From: Pseudoalteromonas luteoviolacea
Lineage (GTDB): Bacteria > Pseudomonadota > Gammaproteobacteria > Enterobacterales > Alteromonadaceae
DNA: 64,000 nt
Direction: 5' to 3'
Assembly: GCF_018100925.1 (NCBI RefSeq)
Contig: NZ_JAGJEH010000003.1
Location: 62,001 to 126,000, forward strand
Shown piece by piece: positions 8,906-18,004 of the stretch (positions are counted from its first letter, which is position 1; every line of letters starts with the position of its first letter). The notes beneath the pieces are model-generated. The model made no database searches, was not told the DNA's origin, and was given only the letters and a program-made list of their open reading frames with translations. Both the position numbers and the translations under genes were made by a program.

Positions 8906-11900
8906 TTAAATCGTAAATACACCTGCCCCATACTCTCCCATGAGTAAGTCGGCAAGAGGCTCATTTGGCTTATCTAAAGCAGCTTCCAATAAGTTGCAAA
9001 ATTGGTCGTGCATTCGCTCAATCCGTTCTCTTTTAAATAAATCGCTCGAATATTCCCAATTGCATTCCAACTTCCCGGAGCTTTCAACTACGTATAACGA
9101 CAAGTCATATTTTGAAATGTTATCAGCAACCTGCTCTTTTTCTATGCAGAGGCCCTCTAAATCCATACTGTGGTTTTGCATATGGCTCATGCTGCTCTGC
9201 TCAAACTGAAAGGCCACTTGAAACAGTGCGTTATAGCTCAAATTACGCTGTGGATTTATTTCAGTAACCAGCTGACTGAATGGTAAATCTTGATGGCTAA
9301 AAGCATCTAGTGTGGTCTGGCGCACTTTGACAAGCGCCTCACTCAAGCTCTCGCCGAGGGAGATCTCTGAACGTAACACTAGCCGGTTAACAAACATGCC
9401 AATGACGTCTTTCAGTTGGTGATGACTGCGATTATTGACCGCTGTACCAACACAAATATCCGTTTCATCGCTGTACATAGACAATAGTGCTTTGTAAATG
9501 GTCAATAAGGTCATAAACAATGTGCTGTCATTTTTTCTGCTAAAACTCTCCAGCGGTGAAATTAAAGCGTCAGGAAACGCAAGCGCCAATGTTTCCCCGC
9601 GATATGATACCTCTGATGGTCGCGGGTAGTCGGCAGGTAAAGAGAGTAATTCAGGGGCACCTTTGAGCTTTTTCAACCAGTACGCTTTTTGTTGCTCAAT
9701 AGCACCGCCATCGGCATGGGCCTTTTGCCACACGGCAAAGTCACCGTATTGAATACTCATCGCTGGCAGCGTTACTTTGTTGCCACACTGTGCACTGTAG
9801 AGGCTTATCAAATCACGCATCAAAACAGGGAATGATTGACCGTCTACAACCAAGTGGTGCAGAGTCAGCATCAACCTATAACGCTGCTCACTAAGCACCA
9901 CCAGTTGCGCTTTTAAAAGCCCTTGCGCGCTAATATCAAATGGATACAAAGCATGCTCAGTACTTAGCTTTTCAAGCGCTTCGAGTTGCTCATCACCTTG
10001 CAAATGTGCCAGTGACGTAACGGTTAATGGGGAATAGCTGTTCAACAAAGTTAATTTTGGCTGACCATTCACGGTAGGAAAAACTTGACGAAAAACGCTG
10101 TGGCGTTCTATCAAAGCAATAAAAGCCTGTGTCAGGGCTGGAATATCCAGCTGACCTGTCATCAAGAAACTATCATGAATATTGTATTTTGAGCCACCTT
10201 CAATTTGCGAGATAAACCACAGGCTTTGCTGCGAAAAAGAGGGAACCCACTGTGCTTCTGGTACAGCCTCAATAGATGATATGGAGTTGCTGGTAGCATT
10301 GTCACACCATACTGACAGCGCTTTTACCGTTGGCTTTTCAAAAATCACACTCAGTGGCACATCCATATTCATGCTTTTTTGTAGCTTCATGCGCAGCTCA
10401 CTGGCTAACAAGGAGTGGCCACCTAAACTAAAAAAGTCTGCTGTAATACAAATATCTTCCCGATTTAGCAACTCTGAGAAAATGCGCAAGACAGCTTTTT
10501 CAGTGCCACTTTGTGGCTGAAGAATATCTGTTGTAGTTGGAACAAAGCCCGGCGCGGGTAAAGCAAGTCGATTAAGCTTGCCGCTCGAGGTCAGTGGCAG
10601 CTCGGTCATTCGTACAATCGCAGCTGGTACCATATAGTCGGGCAAAAACTTACTAAGCTCCTCTTTAATGGCAGCGTCAGTTATGTTGCCATCTCTCAAT
10701 GTTACATATGCGACAAGCAGTGCGCTGCTGGCAACACCTTTCTCAAGTTCCTTAATCGCAACAGCCGCAGACTCTACTTCGCTGATATTCATCAGTGCAA
10801 ATTCAATCTCACCCAGTTCTATTCTAAATCCTCTCAGTTTGACCTGTTCATCAAAACGACCTAAGAATTCAATTGCACCGTCTTTTAAGCGTCTAGCTCT
10901 GTCACCAGTTCTGTAAACACGTGTTTGATGGCCATTTATTACAAGTGTAGGAAACCGCTCTGCTGTTAAGGGCTCATTGTTTAAATAGCACATCCCCACC
11001 TGTGGACCACCAATAAACAGCTCACCACTGACACCTATTGGGACAGGCTGCTGCCAAGGATCAAGTACATGCGTTTGTACATTCGGCAAGGCAAAACCTA
11101 TGGGCACTTTTTTATCGGCTCTAAGTTCATTAAAGCGCCAGCCCGTCACATGAATCGCCGTTTCCGTAGGGCCATAGAGGTTAACTAACTCAACTCCTTT
11201 GAGCACGTCGATAGCTTGGGCTTGCACCGCATAGCTTAACTCCTCACCGCTCGTAAATAGCAACCTTAAGCTTGCTAACTCTCCGCCCTTAATTTCCTCT
11301 AAGAACAGCCTAAGCATGGCAGGAACGAAGTGCACAACATTGATCTGCTCCGAGCAAATAAGCTGATACACACGTTGCGGATCTTTGTGCGCTTCAGGTT
11401 CAGCTAACACCGTTGTTGCTCCTGTAGTCAACGGCCAGAAAATTTCAAAGATAGATACATCAAAATGGGCCGGTGTTTTTTGCAGCATTCGCTCCCCAGC
11501 TTGCAGTGAGTATTGATGCTGGATGCCATGCAATTTATGACATAATCCTTTGTTATTGTTCAAAACACCTTTTGGTCGCCCTGTTGACCCTGACGTGTAA
11601 ATGGCATAGACAGGCAACTCAGCCGACGCGTGATTTGACAAAGTAGTGCAAGGCCAGCTCTGCTCAGTTGCAATTTGCTGTACTGTGATAGTCGAGCTTG
11701 CCAAACTATGACATAAATGTGTTTGCGCCAACACCAGAGACACTTTCGCATCGGCTAACATATAGTCCAGCCGTTGCTTCGGCAAACTGGGGTCTAACGG
11801 CATGTAACAGCCGCCTGCTTTAATAATTGCCAACATGCCAATGATCATATCCACTGAACGCTCAGAATATAGGCCTACTAGCTGCCCGGGCTGAACGCCT

Positions 11901-13663
11901 TGATATGTCCGCAGGCAATACGCCAATTGGTTTGCCTTTTCATGTAGCTGACAGTATGTCAATGACAACTCGCCATATTTGACAGCAATATTGTTCGGTG
12001 TCCGCTCGTACTGGCGCTCCAGCATATCGAAAAGCGTTTCATTATTTGGGCAGGGCAAATGCTGGGCATTACTTTGCGTGATCAATTGTTGCTGATGTGT
12101 GTCCAAGCTAAAAAATTGGTGCATCGGCAAATCTGGGTTATTCAAAATACCGTGCAGACAGCATTCAAAATCGCGATCCAAAGCCCTGATTGTTTCTTCT
12201 TCAAACAAATCTCGATTGTAAGTCCAATCAAATCTACACCCGTTTTCAAGTTCCCAAATATAGAACTCTAGGTCAAACTTGCTTGGCACTTCTATGGGTG
12301 CATTGCTTTCATCAATGGCCGACGTTACTTTTAAAGTCGAGGAGCTCAGAGCATCCGCCGGGCCCGTTCTATTGCTCTCAAGAGAAAATGTAATTTGTAC
12401 CAACGCATTATGAGCCATCACTCGCGGCGGATTTAGAGCCTCAACTAATATATCGAAGGGGACCAGCTGGTTTTCATAAGCCTTATGTAAGACCTGTGTA
12501 GACGATTGCAAAAACTGGTTAAAAGACTGGCCCAGATCACACTCAGTTCTCAAAATAAGCGTATTGGTAAAAAAGCCAATCAACTCCGCCAGTTCCGGCC
12601 TCGCGCGGTTCGCATTGGGCGTCGCCATAACAATATCTTTTTCATCGCTCCAACGACTGAGCACTGCCGCAAAAGCACTTTGTAAAACGATAAATAAACT
12701 GACACTATTGCGTTCTGCAAACTGCTTAAGCGCAGCGTACGTTTGCGCACTAAATTTTTTGCTGTACTTCTTGCCATTTAAGGTTTGAACTTCAGGCCTT
12801 TCTTTATCCAACGGTAACTTGTGCACTGCAGGTAATTCAGCAAGGTGTGCCTGCCAGTATGCCAATTGTTCATCCAATTCCTTGTTCTCAAACTTAGATT
12901 CCATCCACAACGTGTAATCGGCAAATTGAACTGGTAGTGAAGGTAATGGATTGGCCTTACCTGAGCTATAAGCAAGGTACAATAGACCGAGCTCTTTGTA
13001 GAATATTTCAAACGACCAACCATCCGCCGAAATGTGGTGAATATCAAATACAAGAACATGGGTCTGTGTATTTAACTTGAGTAACTGCGCACGGAACATT
13101 AAGTCTTTGGACAAGTCAAACGCAGTATTGATATCTTCCACATAGTGTTCGACAACCGCATCGTATTGCTGTTGCGGTGTTAAAGGTGTGAGGTCAACCA
13201 CCGGAAGTGAAAATTCAAAAGAGTCGTAAATATGTTGATAAGGCTTACCTTGCTCATCAACTTTTATCACCGTTCTCAGGGCTTCATGACGTTGTATGAT
13301 TGTTTCTATTGCTCGATACAGCGCTCTTTCATCTAAAGTCCCCTCAAACCGCAAAGTGCCTGGCATGTTGTAATGGATACTTGTACCTTTGAGCATATCT
13401 ATCAACCACAACTTGCGCTGTGCGTTGGACAGAGGTAGCGCATTGTTTGACGTGCGTTTGGGTATTTTATCTAGTTTGGTAAAGCCCTCTTCCTGGAGCT
13501 TCAGCAATGCGATGATATCTCCTTTGTGCTTGAGTATTTTTTCTTTTAGTGCCTCGGTTAATGCCCCTTCAGGGGCCTTTAACTTAAGTTTTCCCTGCGC
13601 CTGCGTTAGTTGAATTCCCAAGCTTTTCAGCTCAGATAATAGAGATACTGTTAGGTTGTTCAT
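8906..13663 (-). CDS. NRPS: docking - C - A - PCP - C
   Basis: 1585 residues. Residues 1-60 resemble a TubC-type N-terminal docking domain (LGIQLTQAQGKLKLKAPEG). C1 has HHISADGW near 210. The A domain has YTSGSTGRPKG near 690, NLYGPTETA and SSGKLNR; its pocket reads D-V-F-H-F-S-L-I-H-K, partly like serine codes (V236, H278, S301) but not a firm match. The PCP has LGGHSLLA near 1083. A second C domain with intact HHLVVDG near 1272 ends the protein. That terminal C domain is best explained as the working condensation domain for the next gene, whose own C domain is broken; a chain-releasing C domain is an alternative. AGGT lies seven bases before the ATG. The gap of 120 bases to the exporter gene upstream contains only a tiny 10-codon frame (ATG at about 13774) that I cannot support as a gene. 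Confidence 0.92.
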   Translation of the reverse strand: MNNLTVSLLSELKSLGIQLTQAQGKLKLKAPEGALTEALKEKILKHKGDIIALLKLQEEGFTKLDKIPKRTSNNALPLSNAQRKLWLIDMLKGTSIHYNMPGTLRFEGTLDERALYRAIETIIQRHEALRTVIKVDEQGKPYQHIYDSFEFSLPVVDLTPLTPQQQYDAVVEHYVEDINTAFDLSKDLMFRAQLLKLNTQTHVLVFDIHHISADGWSFEIFYKELGLLYLAYSSGKANPLPSLPVQFADYTLWMESKFENKELDEQLAYWQAHLAELPAVHKLPLDKERPEVQTLNGKKYSKKFSAQTYAALKQFAERNSVSLFIVLQSAFAAVLSRWSDEKDIVMATPNANRARPELAELIGFFTNTLILRTECDLGQSFNQFLQSSTQVLHKAYENQLVPFDILVEALNPPRVMAHNALVQITFSLESNRTGPADALSSSTLKVTSAIDESNAPIEVPSKFDLEFYIWELENGCRFDWTYNRDLFEEETIRALDRDFECCLHGILNNPDLPMHQFFSLDTHQQQLITQSNAQHLPCPNNETLFDMLERQYERTPNNIAVKYGELSLTYCQLHEKANQLAYCLRTYQGVQPGQLVGLYSERSVDMIIGMLAIIKAGGCYMPLDPSLPKQRLDYMLADAKVSLVLAQTHLCHSLASSTITVQQIATEQSWPCTTLSNHASAELPVYAIYTSGSTGRPKGVLNNNKGLCHKLHGIQHQYSLQAGERMLQKTPAHFDVSIFEIFWPLTTGATTVLAEPEAHKDPQRVYQLICSEQINVVHFVPAMLRLFLEEIKGGELASLRLLFTSGEELSYAVQAQAIDVLKGVELVNLYGPTETAIHVTGWRFNELRADKKVPIGFALPNVQTHVLDPWQQPVPIGVSGELFIGGPQVGMCYLNNEPLTAERFPTLVINGHQTRVYRTGDRARRLKDGAIEFLGRFDEQVKLRGFRIELGEIEFALMNISEVESAAVAIKELEKGVASSALLVAYVTLRDGNITDAAIKEELSKFLPDYMVPAAIVRMTELPLTSSGKLNRLALPAPGFVPTTTDILQPQSGTEKAVLRIFSELLNREDICITADFFSLGGHSLLASELRMKLQKSMNMDVPLSVIFEKPTVKALSVWCDNATSNSISSIEAVPEAQWVPSFSQQSLWFISQIEGGSKYNIHDSFLMTGQLDIPALTQAFIALIERHSVFRQVFPTVNGQPKLTLLNSYSPLTVTSLAHLQGDEQLEALEKLSTEHALYPFDISAQGLLKAQLVVLSEQRYRLMLTLHHLVVDGQSFPVLMRDLISLYSAQCGNKVTLPAMSIQYGDFAVWQKAHADGGAIEQQKAYWLKKLKGAPELLSLPADYPRPSEVSYRGETLALAFPDALISPLESFSRKNDSTLFMTLLTIYKALLSMYSDETDICVGTAVNNRSHHQLKDVIGMFVNRLVLRSEISLGESLSEALVKVRQTTLDAFSHQDLPFSQLVTEINPQRNLSYNALFQVAFQFEQSSMSHMQNHSMDLEGLCIEKEQVADNISKYDLSLYVVESSGKLECNWEYSSDLFKRERIERMHDQFCNLLEAALDKPNEPLADLLMGEYGAGVFTI

Positions 13664-13783
13664 TCTTAATACCTATTTAATTATTTTTATTTTGTTAGAG
13701 TATGAAAATTGGCATCAATAGGCTGGTTGGCCCCATCGATGCTATCTCAAGCATCCAAACCATAAGTAAGTTGTGCCATTTCG

Positions 13784-15502
13784 CTAAATTGCATGACTCA
13801 ATTCCCTCTTACACGATTGATTGGATTGAATGTCGACCAAGCGCCCACGCTGCATTGTCAGTAGCTGATCTGCTTGAGAGAAATACAATTCATCGTGACC
13901 AACTACAAACACTATCTTGCCTCTTGCCTTTAGCTCTGGGAGTAATTCTGTGTAAAAGACCTTTTTAAATTCAGGGTCTTGATCTGCTGCCCATTCATCA
14001 AAAACGTATAGGCTTCTATCTTCTAAATAGCTCACTAACAAGGCCAAGCGTTTTCTTTGTCCATCTGATAAACTAATTGTCGAAAACATGTCGCCTTGCA
14101 AAGACACCTTGTCATGCAAAGCCAACTTTTTAAGATAACTTTCAACCTTACCTAAATCATCTTGTGCAAACCCATATAGCTTGGTAAACAGAAAAAAGTC
14201 GGTATAGATTGCACTGATGCTTTCTCGCGCCTGCCATCTGTTTTCTGGTGTGATTTGACTATCATTAAAGGCTATTTCACCTTCTGAAGGGGCATAATGG
14301 TTAGAGATTAACTTGGCTAAAGTTGATTTACCGGACCCGTTTCCGCCGATGGCGAACGTGATCTGCCCACGCTGCAGCGTAAAGCTCACCGGCCCGAGGT
14401 TAAATCCTTCTTGTCCAGGATATTGATAACACAGCTCCTTAATATCAATTCGGTCACAAGGTAGTGGCTCATAATTTTCGCTCACTGGTTCTTGAGGCAT
14501 ATCATTGATCAGCGTATTAAGCTTTTTAAGTGCAACCACTCCCTGACTATAAGGCATTATTGAATTCATGATATTGGCCAAAGGCCCTATCAAATATAAC
14601 GTTGCCACTACCACACTGACTAAGGTTGAATTGGAAAGTGAATAGTAATTCCCTGCTGCGTACACAATTACACCAATAGCGAGAAATCCAACTAAATTAC
14701 CGTACTGAATTGCCATGTAAAAAATACGTCCTCCCCACAACTGCATTTTGACATAGTGGCCTTCTGCGGTGATCAATCGCTGATCTCGGTACTCTTGATA
14801 GCGCTTGTGCTTAAGCTTTAGCTCCTTAGCCCCGTAAATGAAGCCCCTCACACTTTCTTGAATATCATCGTAGCTATCACGTGATTTTGCATAAAACTTT
14901 TGCCCAAACATCATTGGGATACGATATGAGAGTACCCCGAACAAAATGACCAGTAGCACCGTCCATAACATGTGCACATCGAGAAAAGCGATATAACCGA
15001 GCACTCCGAGTACCACACTGATGTTAATAACAAAATTAGGCAACGATGCAGCGCTGCCCGCAATTGTTGGCACATCCATCGTAATTGCGGAGATAAATCG
15101 AGAAGGCCCTATTTGCTCAAGTTCCTGAATAGGGAGCTTGTAAAGGCGTTCGCTCATATATACGCGTAGTCCACTGGCCGCTTTGACCACTACACCTTCC
15201 AATAGGATCTGTGAAACAGCTCTTAAAATGAGTGCAGCTAAGCAAACCAAGAGAAAAGCGATGGCAAACTTGGGTTGAATGATTTCATACCCTAAAACGA
15301 ATACTTTCTCTTCCGCCAAAAAATTAGCCATGAGTGCACTTTCGACACTGATAGACGCCAATATTAAGGGTATCAATGCCGCATAGGCCAACCCGCCTAA
15401 AACCCCCGAAATAATTGACAGCAATACACGGTTTTCTCCTTGCATGATTAAAAAGTGAAAGAGCCCTTTGTTTATTTCTTCTATTTTATTTTGCCGAGGC
15501 AT
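13784..15502 (-). CDS. Cyclic peptide export ABC transporter (SyrD/PvdE family, fused membrane and ATPase domains)
   Basis: Inner-membrane exporter of NRPS products. Six transmembrane segments fill residues ~20-310, then the ATPase domain with Walker A GGNGSGKST near 385, signature LSDGQRKR near 476 (Asp for the usual second Gly) and Walker B YVFDEWAADQDPEF, wording typical of the SyrD/PvdE family. I chose the ATG at 15502 (572 residues) because GGGAGAG lies seven bases upstream and the start is one base after the acylase stop; the longer frame opening at 15541 overlaps the acylase by 38 bases and has no reason to be used. In pyoverdine systems the homologue PvdE moves the acylated precursor to the periplasm, where a penicillin-acylase-family enzyme deacylates it. 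The same two genes are adjacent and translationally close here. Confidence 0.93.
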   Translation of the reverse strand: MPRQNKIEEINKGLFHFLIMQGENRVLLSIISGVLGGLAYAALIPLILASISVESALMANFLAEEKVFVLGYEIIQPKFAIAFLLVCLAALILRAVSQILLEGVVVKAASGLRVYMSERLYKLPIQELEQIGPSRFISAITMDVPTIAGSAASLPNFVINISVVLGVLGYIAFLDVHMLWTVLLVILFGVLSYRIPMMFGQKFYAKSRDSYDDIQESVRGFIYGAKELKLKHKRYQEYRDQRLITAEGHYVKMQLWGGRIFYMAIQYGNLVGFLAIGVIVYAAGNYYSLSNSTLVSVVVATLYLIGPLANIMNSIMPYSQGVVALKKLNTLINDMPQEPVSENYEPLPCDRIDIKELCYQYPGQEGFNLGPVSFTLQRGQITFAIGGNGSGKSTLAKLISNHYAPSEGEIAFNDSQITPENRWQARESISAIYTDFFLFTKLYGFAQDDLGKVESYLKKLALHDKVSLQGDMFSTISLSDGQRKRLALLVSYLEDRSLYVFDEWAADQDPEFKKVFYTELLPELKARGKIVFVVGHDELYFSQADQLLTMQRGRLVDIQSNQSCKRELSHAI

Positions 15503-15503
15503 C

Positions 15504-17939
15504 TTATTTCTCTCCCGCATCCTGAGTTTGACCAAGTTCACTTTGGTCTATCGATACATATTCTCCACGCTCAAACCTCTCTACCATGTCTGTATAATGC
15601 GGGCTAAACAGGTGCCCTGATTGCCCTGTATCGAGAATAAATTGCGTATCGGACAACGCACCTAAGTCGATCAACTGTCGATAAGTTGCCCCCATGTGCT
15701 TAATGTAACCTTCATCTTTTGAGTACGATCCACCGGCGACATTCACCGTATATAATCCTCCTTGTGTGGCATGTTCCTGATTAAAAAACTTCGCTAAAAA
15801 TGGATGCTGTGAAAACGTTGAATGCGGAAGCGTCACTTTGTGCATATCCTGCCATTGCCACGACTCTGGGTTACCTCCAAGCATCAATTCAAGTTCATCT
15901 TTTGCATCTATCAAAGACAACTGAGCCATCTTTTCGCAGCTTTCTATTGCTTCTGTGGTGACATCGTCACACCAAGCGCGATGCTCGCCATTTATCACCG
16001 CCGCAATGAACTCAGCTTGATAGCTCGCACTGAGGCCATCCAAAATGGACATCCTATTCGGGTAGCTAAATTGCACTTTTAATTCATCACCAATGACGCG
16101 ACTATTAAAATGCCGCGACCATGCTCTGAAAATAACCGCCCCAGCGCTGCGTGCCGACATTTCCATATTCCAGTCTTCCAATACACTTACCAACTCATCT
16201 TGCGCCGATGTTTTTGCTACCGATTGGAGCAAAAACGCCACCACTTTTTCAGCGTGAATTGCATACACATCTGACTGAATTGCTGCCATATCGCCGAGCG
16301 ACAATTTGTTTTTTTCTTGAATATGCTGAAGCAGCAAATCAGCGATGCGTTGAGCTCGAAAATCTGGTTGCCAATTGTTGGATATGATATGGGGATAAGA
16401 TGGCCCATGCATCTGGTTGTTCGCAGTAACAATGATCCCCGACTCAGGGTTCATTTGTTGTGGCATCTCTTCGAATGGCACATAGCCTTGCCACTGATAT
16501 TGGGCAGTCCAACCCGGCACTGGTAGCTGGCCATTTGCATCATGACGAATGGGTATTTTACCTGCGGTAAATAGCCCTATGTTATCTGCAACATCACCAT
16601 ATACAAATGCCAATGCTGGTGCATGATGCTGTTCAAGCGCAAGGCTAAACGTTTGCTGATCACGCGCGTAGTTAACCTCTAAAAAGCTTTGCAAGCTGGT
16701 ATCAACTGGATCCAGTACTGACCATTTCAGCGAAAAGTGACGATCGGAACCAAATACATCGCTCAATAAAGGACCGTTTGAGGTTGAACGTACCTGCCAC
16801 TCTAAAGGCTGATATGGCGCGCGCAAAAACGCAGGGAACTGCTGAGCGACTACAATTTTTTCAACCTTGATATTAGCTTTAACCCATGCTCCATTGTACT
16901 CAAATAGGTTTTCATTAACCTGATGTTGGCGCTCCAGATAGATGTCTTGCACGTCCGCCGCTAAGTTGACCCCTGACCATGCAATATGCCGATTGTGACC
17001 AAAAATGACTGCTGGCACGCCAGGAATTGTTGCACCAGTTACGTCAAGGAGCTCCCCTTGTAATTTCGCTAAATAAAATGTTGTTGGCAGCTGTAATCGC
17101 AGGTGTGGATCGCCGCTCAACATAGGAAGGCTTGATTGAGTATGTCGGCCAGATACTACCCAAGCATTACTGCCAACCCCTTCCCATGTAGCATGATATT
17201 GGCGTTCAATATTTTGATAAAATTCGCTGAGTGCAGCAAACTCTTGCGCTGACGTTGCTGGTACATCGTGCGCAGGTGCAATATTGATCCCCAGTAACTC
17301 ATGTGCTTTAACGCGCCCTAAGTGTTTAACTAAAATCGAGTTCGATAACTCATCTTGATAATTTGCGCCTAAATTCATCGCCATCAATTTGATTAGCAGT
17401 AATGAGTCAGATTCAGACCAAGGTTCGATGTCTATATCATAATAATAAAATTCAATCGGCATCACTTTAAGAGCGGATATGCCCTGGTTCACCCCATCTA
17501 CATACGCCTTCAAAATTGAACGCGTTTTGTCGGATAAGCCATTTAACGCCGACTCTGCGGCCGTCTTTAAATCCAAGGTTCTCATTAGTTTGTCACTAGA
17601 GAGTGCAGACACTCCTAGTATTTCAGCCAGTCGGCCTTTACCTAGCCGACGTTGATAATCCATTTGCCACAATCGATCTTGTGCGTGTGCCAGACCCAAA
17701 GCAAAAAAAGCGGATAAATCTTGTTTTGCTGAGATAGTGGGCACCCCCCACTCATTTCTGGAAATAACCGCGGTGCCATGCTTGCCTGTCACCTCAACAA
17801 CCGAGTTAGCCGTTGGCAAATCTGAACTCAACCAAAGATACATCGCCAGACATATCGCCAATAAGGGAAGTAAAATCCATGCACTCAGCCGCGATAACAG
17901 TGGATGCTTTTCTTTTAGTGAATTAAACAAATCAATCAC
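15504..17939 (-). CDS. Penicillin acylase family Ntn hydrolase (PvdQ-like role suspected)
   Basis: Periplasmic amide hydrolase, 811 residues. An N-terminal membrane anchor or signal segment spans ~20-37 (WILLPLLAICLAMYLWL). The alpha-subunit region carries the family motif DEWGVP-like RNEWGVPTI and AHAQDRLWQMD. The autoprocessing junction is G256|S257 in VGSNAWVVSG; Ser257 would become the N-terminal nucleophile of the beta subunit. GDPHL and HNRHIAW follow as expected. Start: the GTG at 17939 lies inside GAGGTGA, which is itself an ideal ribosome site for a TTG at 17930, five bases on, so translation may really begin there (808 residues). It lies between an NRPS gene and the peptide exporter. 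By analogy with PvdQ it may remove the fatty acyl chain from the exported lipopeptide; it could also be a self-protection or quorum-signal acylase. Confidence 0.9.
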   Translation of the reverse strand: MIDLFNSLKEKHPLLSRLSAWILLPLLAICLAMYLWLSSDLPTANSVVEVTGKHGTAVISRNEWGVPTISAKQDLSAFFALGLAHAQDRLWQMDYQRRLGKGRLAEILGVSALSSDKLMRTLDLKTAAESALNGLSDKTRSILKAYVDGVNQGISALKVMPIEFYYYDIDIEPWSESDSLLLIKLMAMNLGANYQDELSNSILVKHLGRVKAHELLGINIAPAHDVPATSAQEFAALSEFYQNIERQYHATWEGVGSNAWVVSGRHTQSSLPMLSGDPHLRLQLPTTFYLAKLQGELLDVTGATIPGVPAVIFGHNRHIAWSGVNLAADVQDIYLERQHQVNENLFEYNGAWVKANIKVEKIVVAQQFPAFLRAPYQPLEWQVRSTSNGPLLSDVFGSDRHFSLKWSVLDPVDTSLQSFLEVNYARDQQTFSLALEQHHAPALAFVYGDVADNIGLFTAGKIPIRHDANGQLPVPGWTAQYQWQGYVPFEEMPQQMNPESGIIVTANNQMHGPSYPHIISNNWQPDFRAQRIADLLLQHIQEKNKLSLGDMAAIQSDVYAIHAEKVVAFLLQSVAKTSAQDELVSVLEDWNMEMSARSAGAVIFRAWSRHFNSRVIGDELKVQFSYPNRMSILDGLSASYQAEFIAAVINGEHRAWCDDVTTEAIESCEKMAQLSLIDAKDELELMLGGNPESWQWQDMHKVTLPHSTFSQHPFLAKFFNQEHATQGGLYTVNVAGGSYSKDEGYIKHMGATYRQLIDLGALSDTQFILDTGQSGHLFSPHYTDMVERFERGEYVSIDQSELGQTQDAGEK

Positions 17940-18004
17940 CTCAATAACTTGTCGCTGTCACACAGCGCCTAAATTCATTTGAATTGTGTTTTGTACCATG
18001 CGCA

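Noticed and set aside
13740..13783. Ten-codon minus-strand frame right after the exporter stop
   Set aside because: Too short to support, with no ribosome site.
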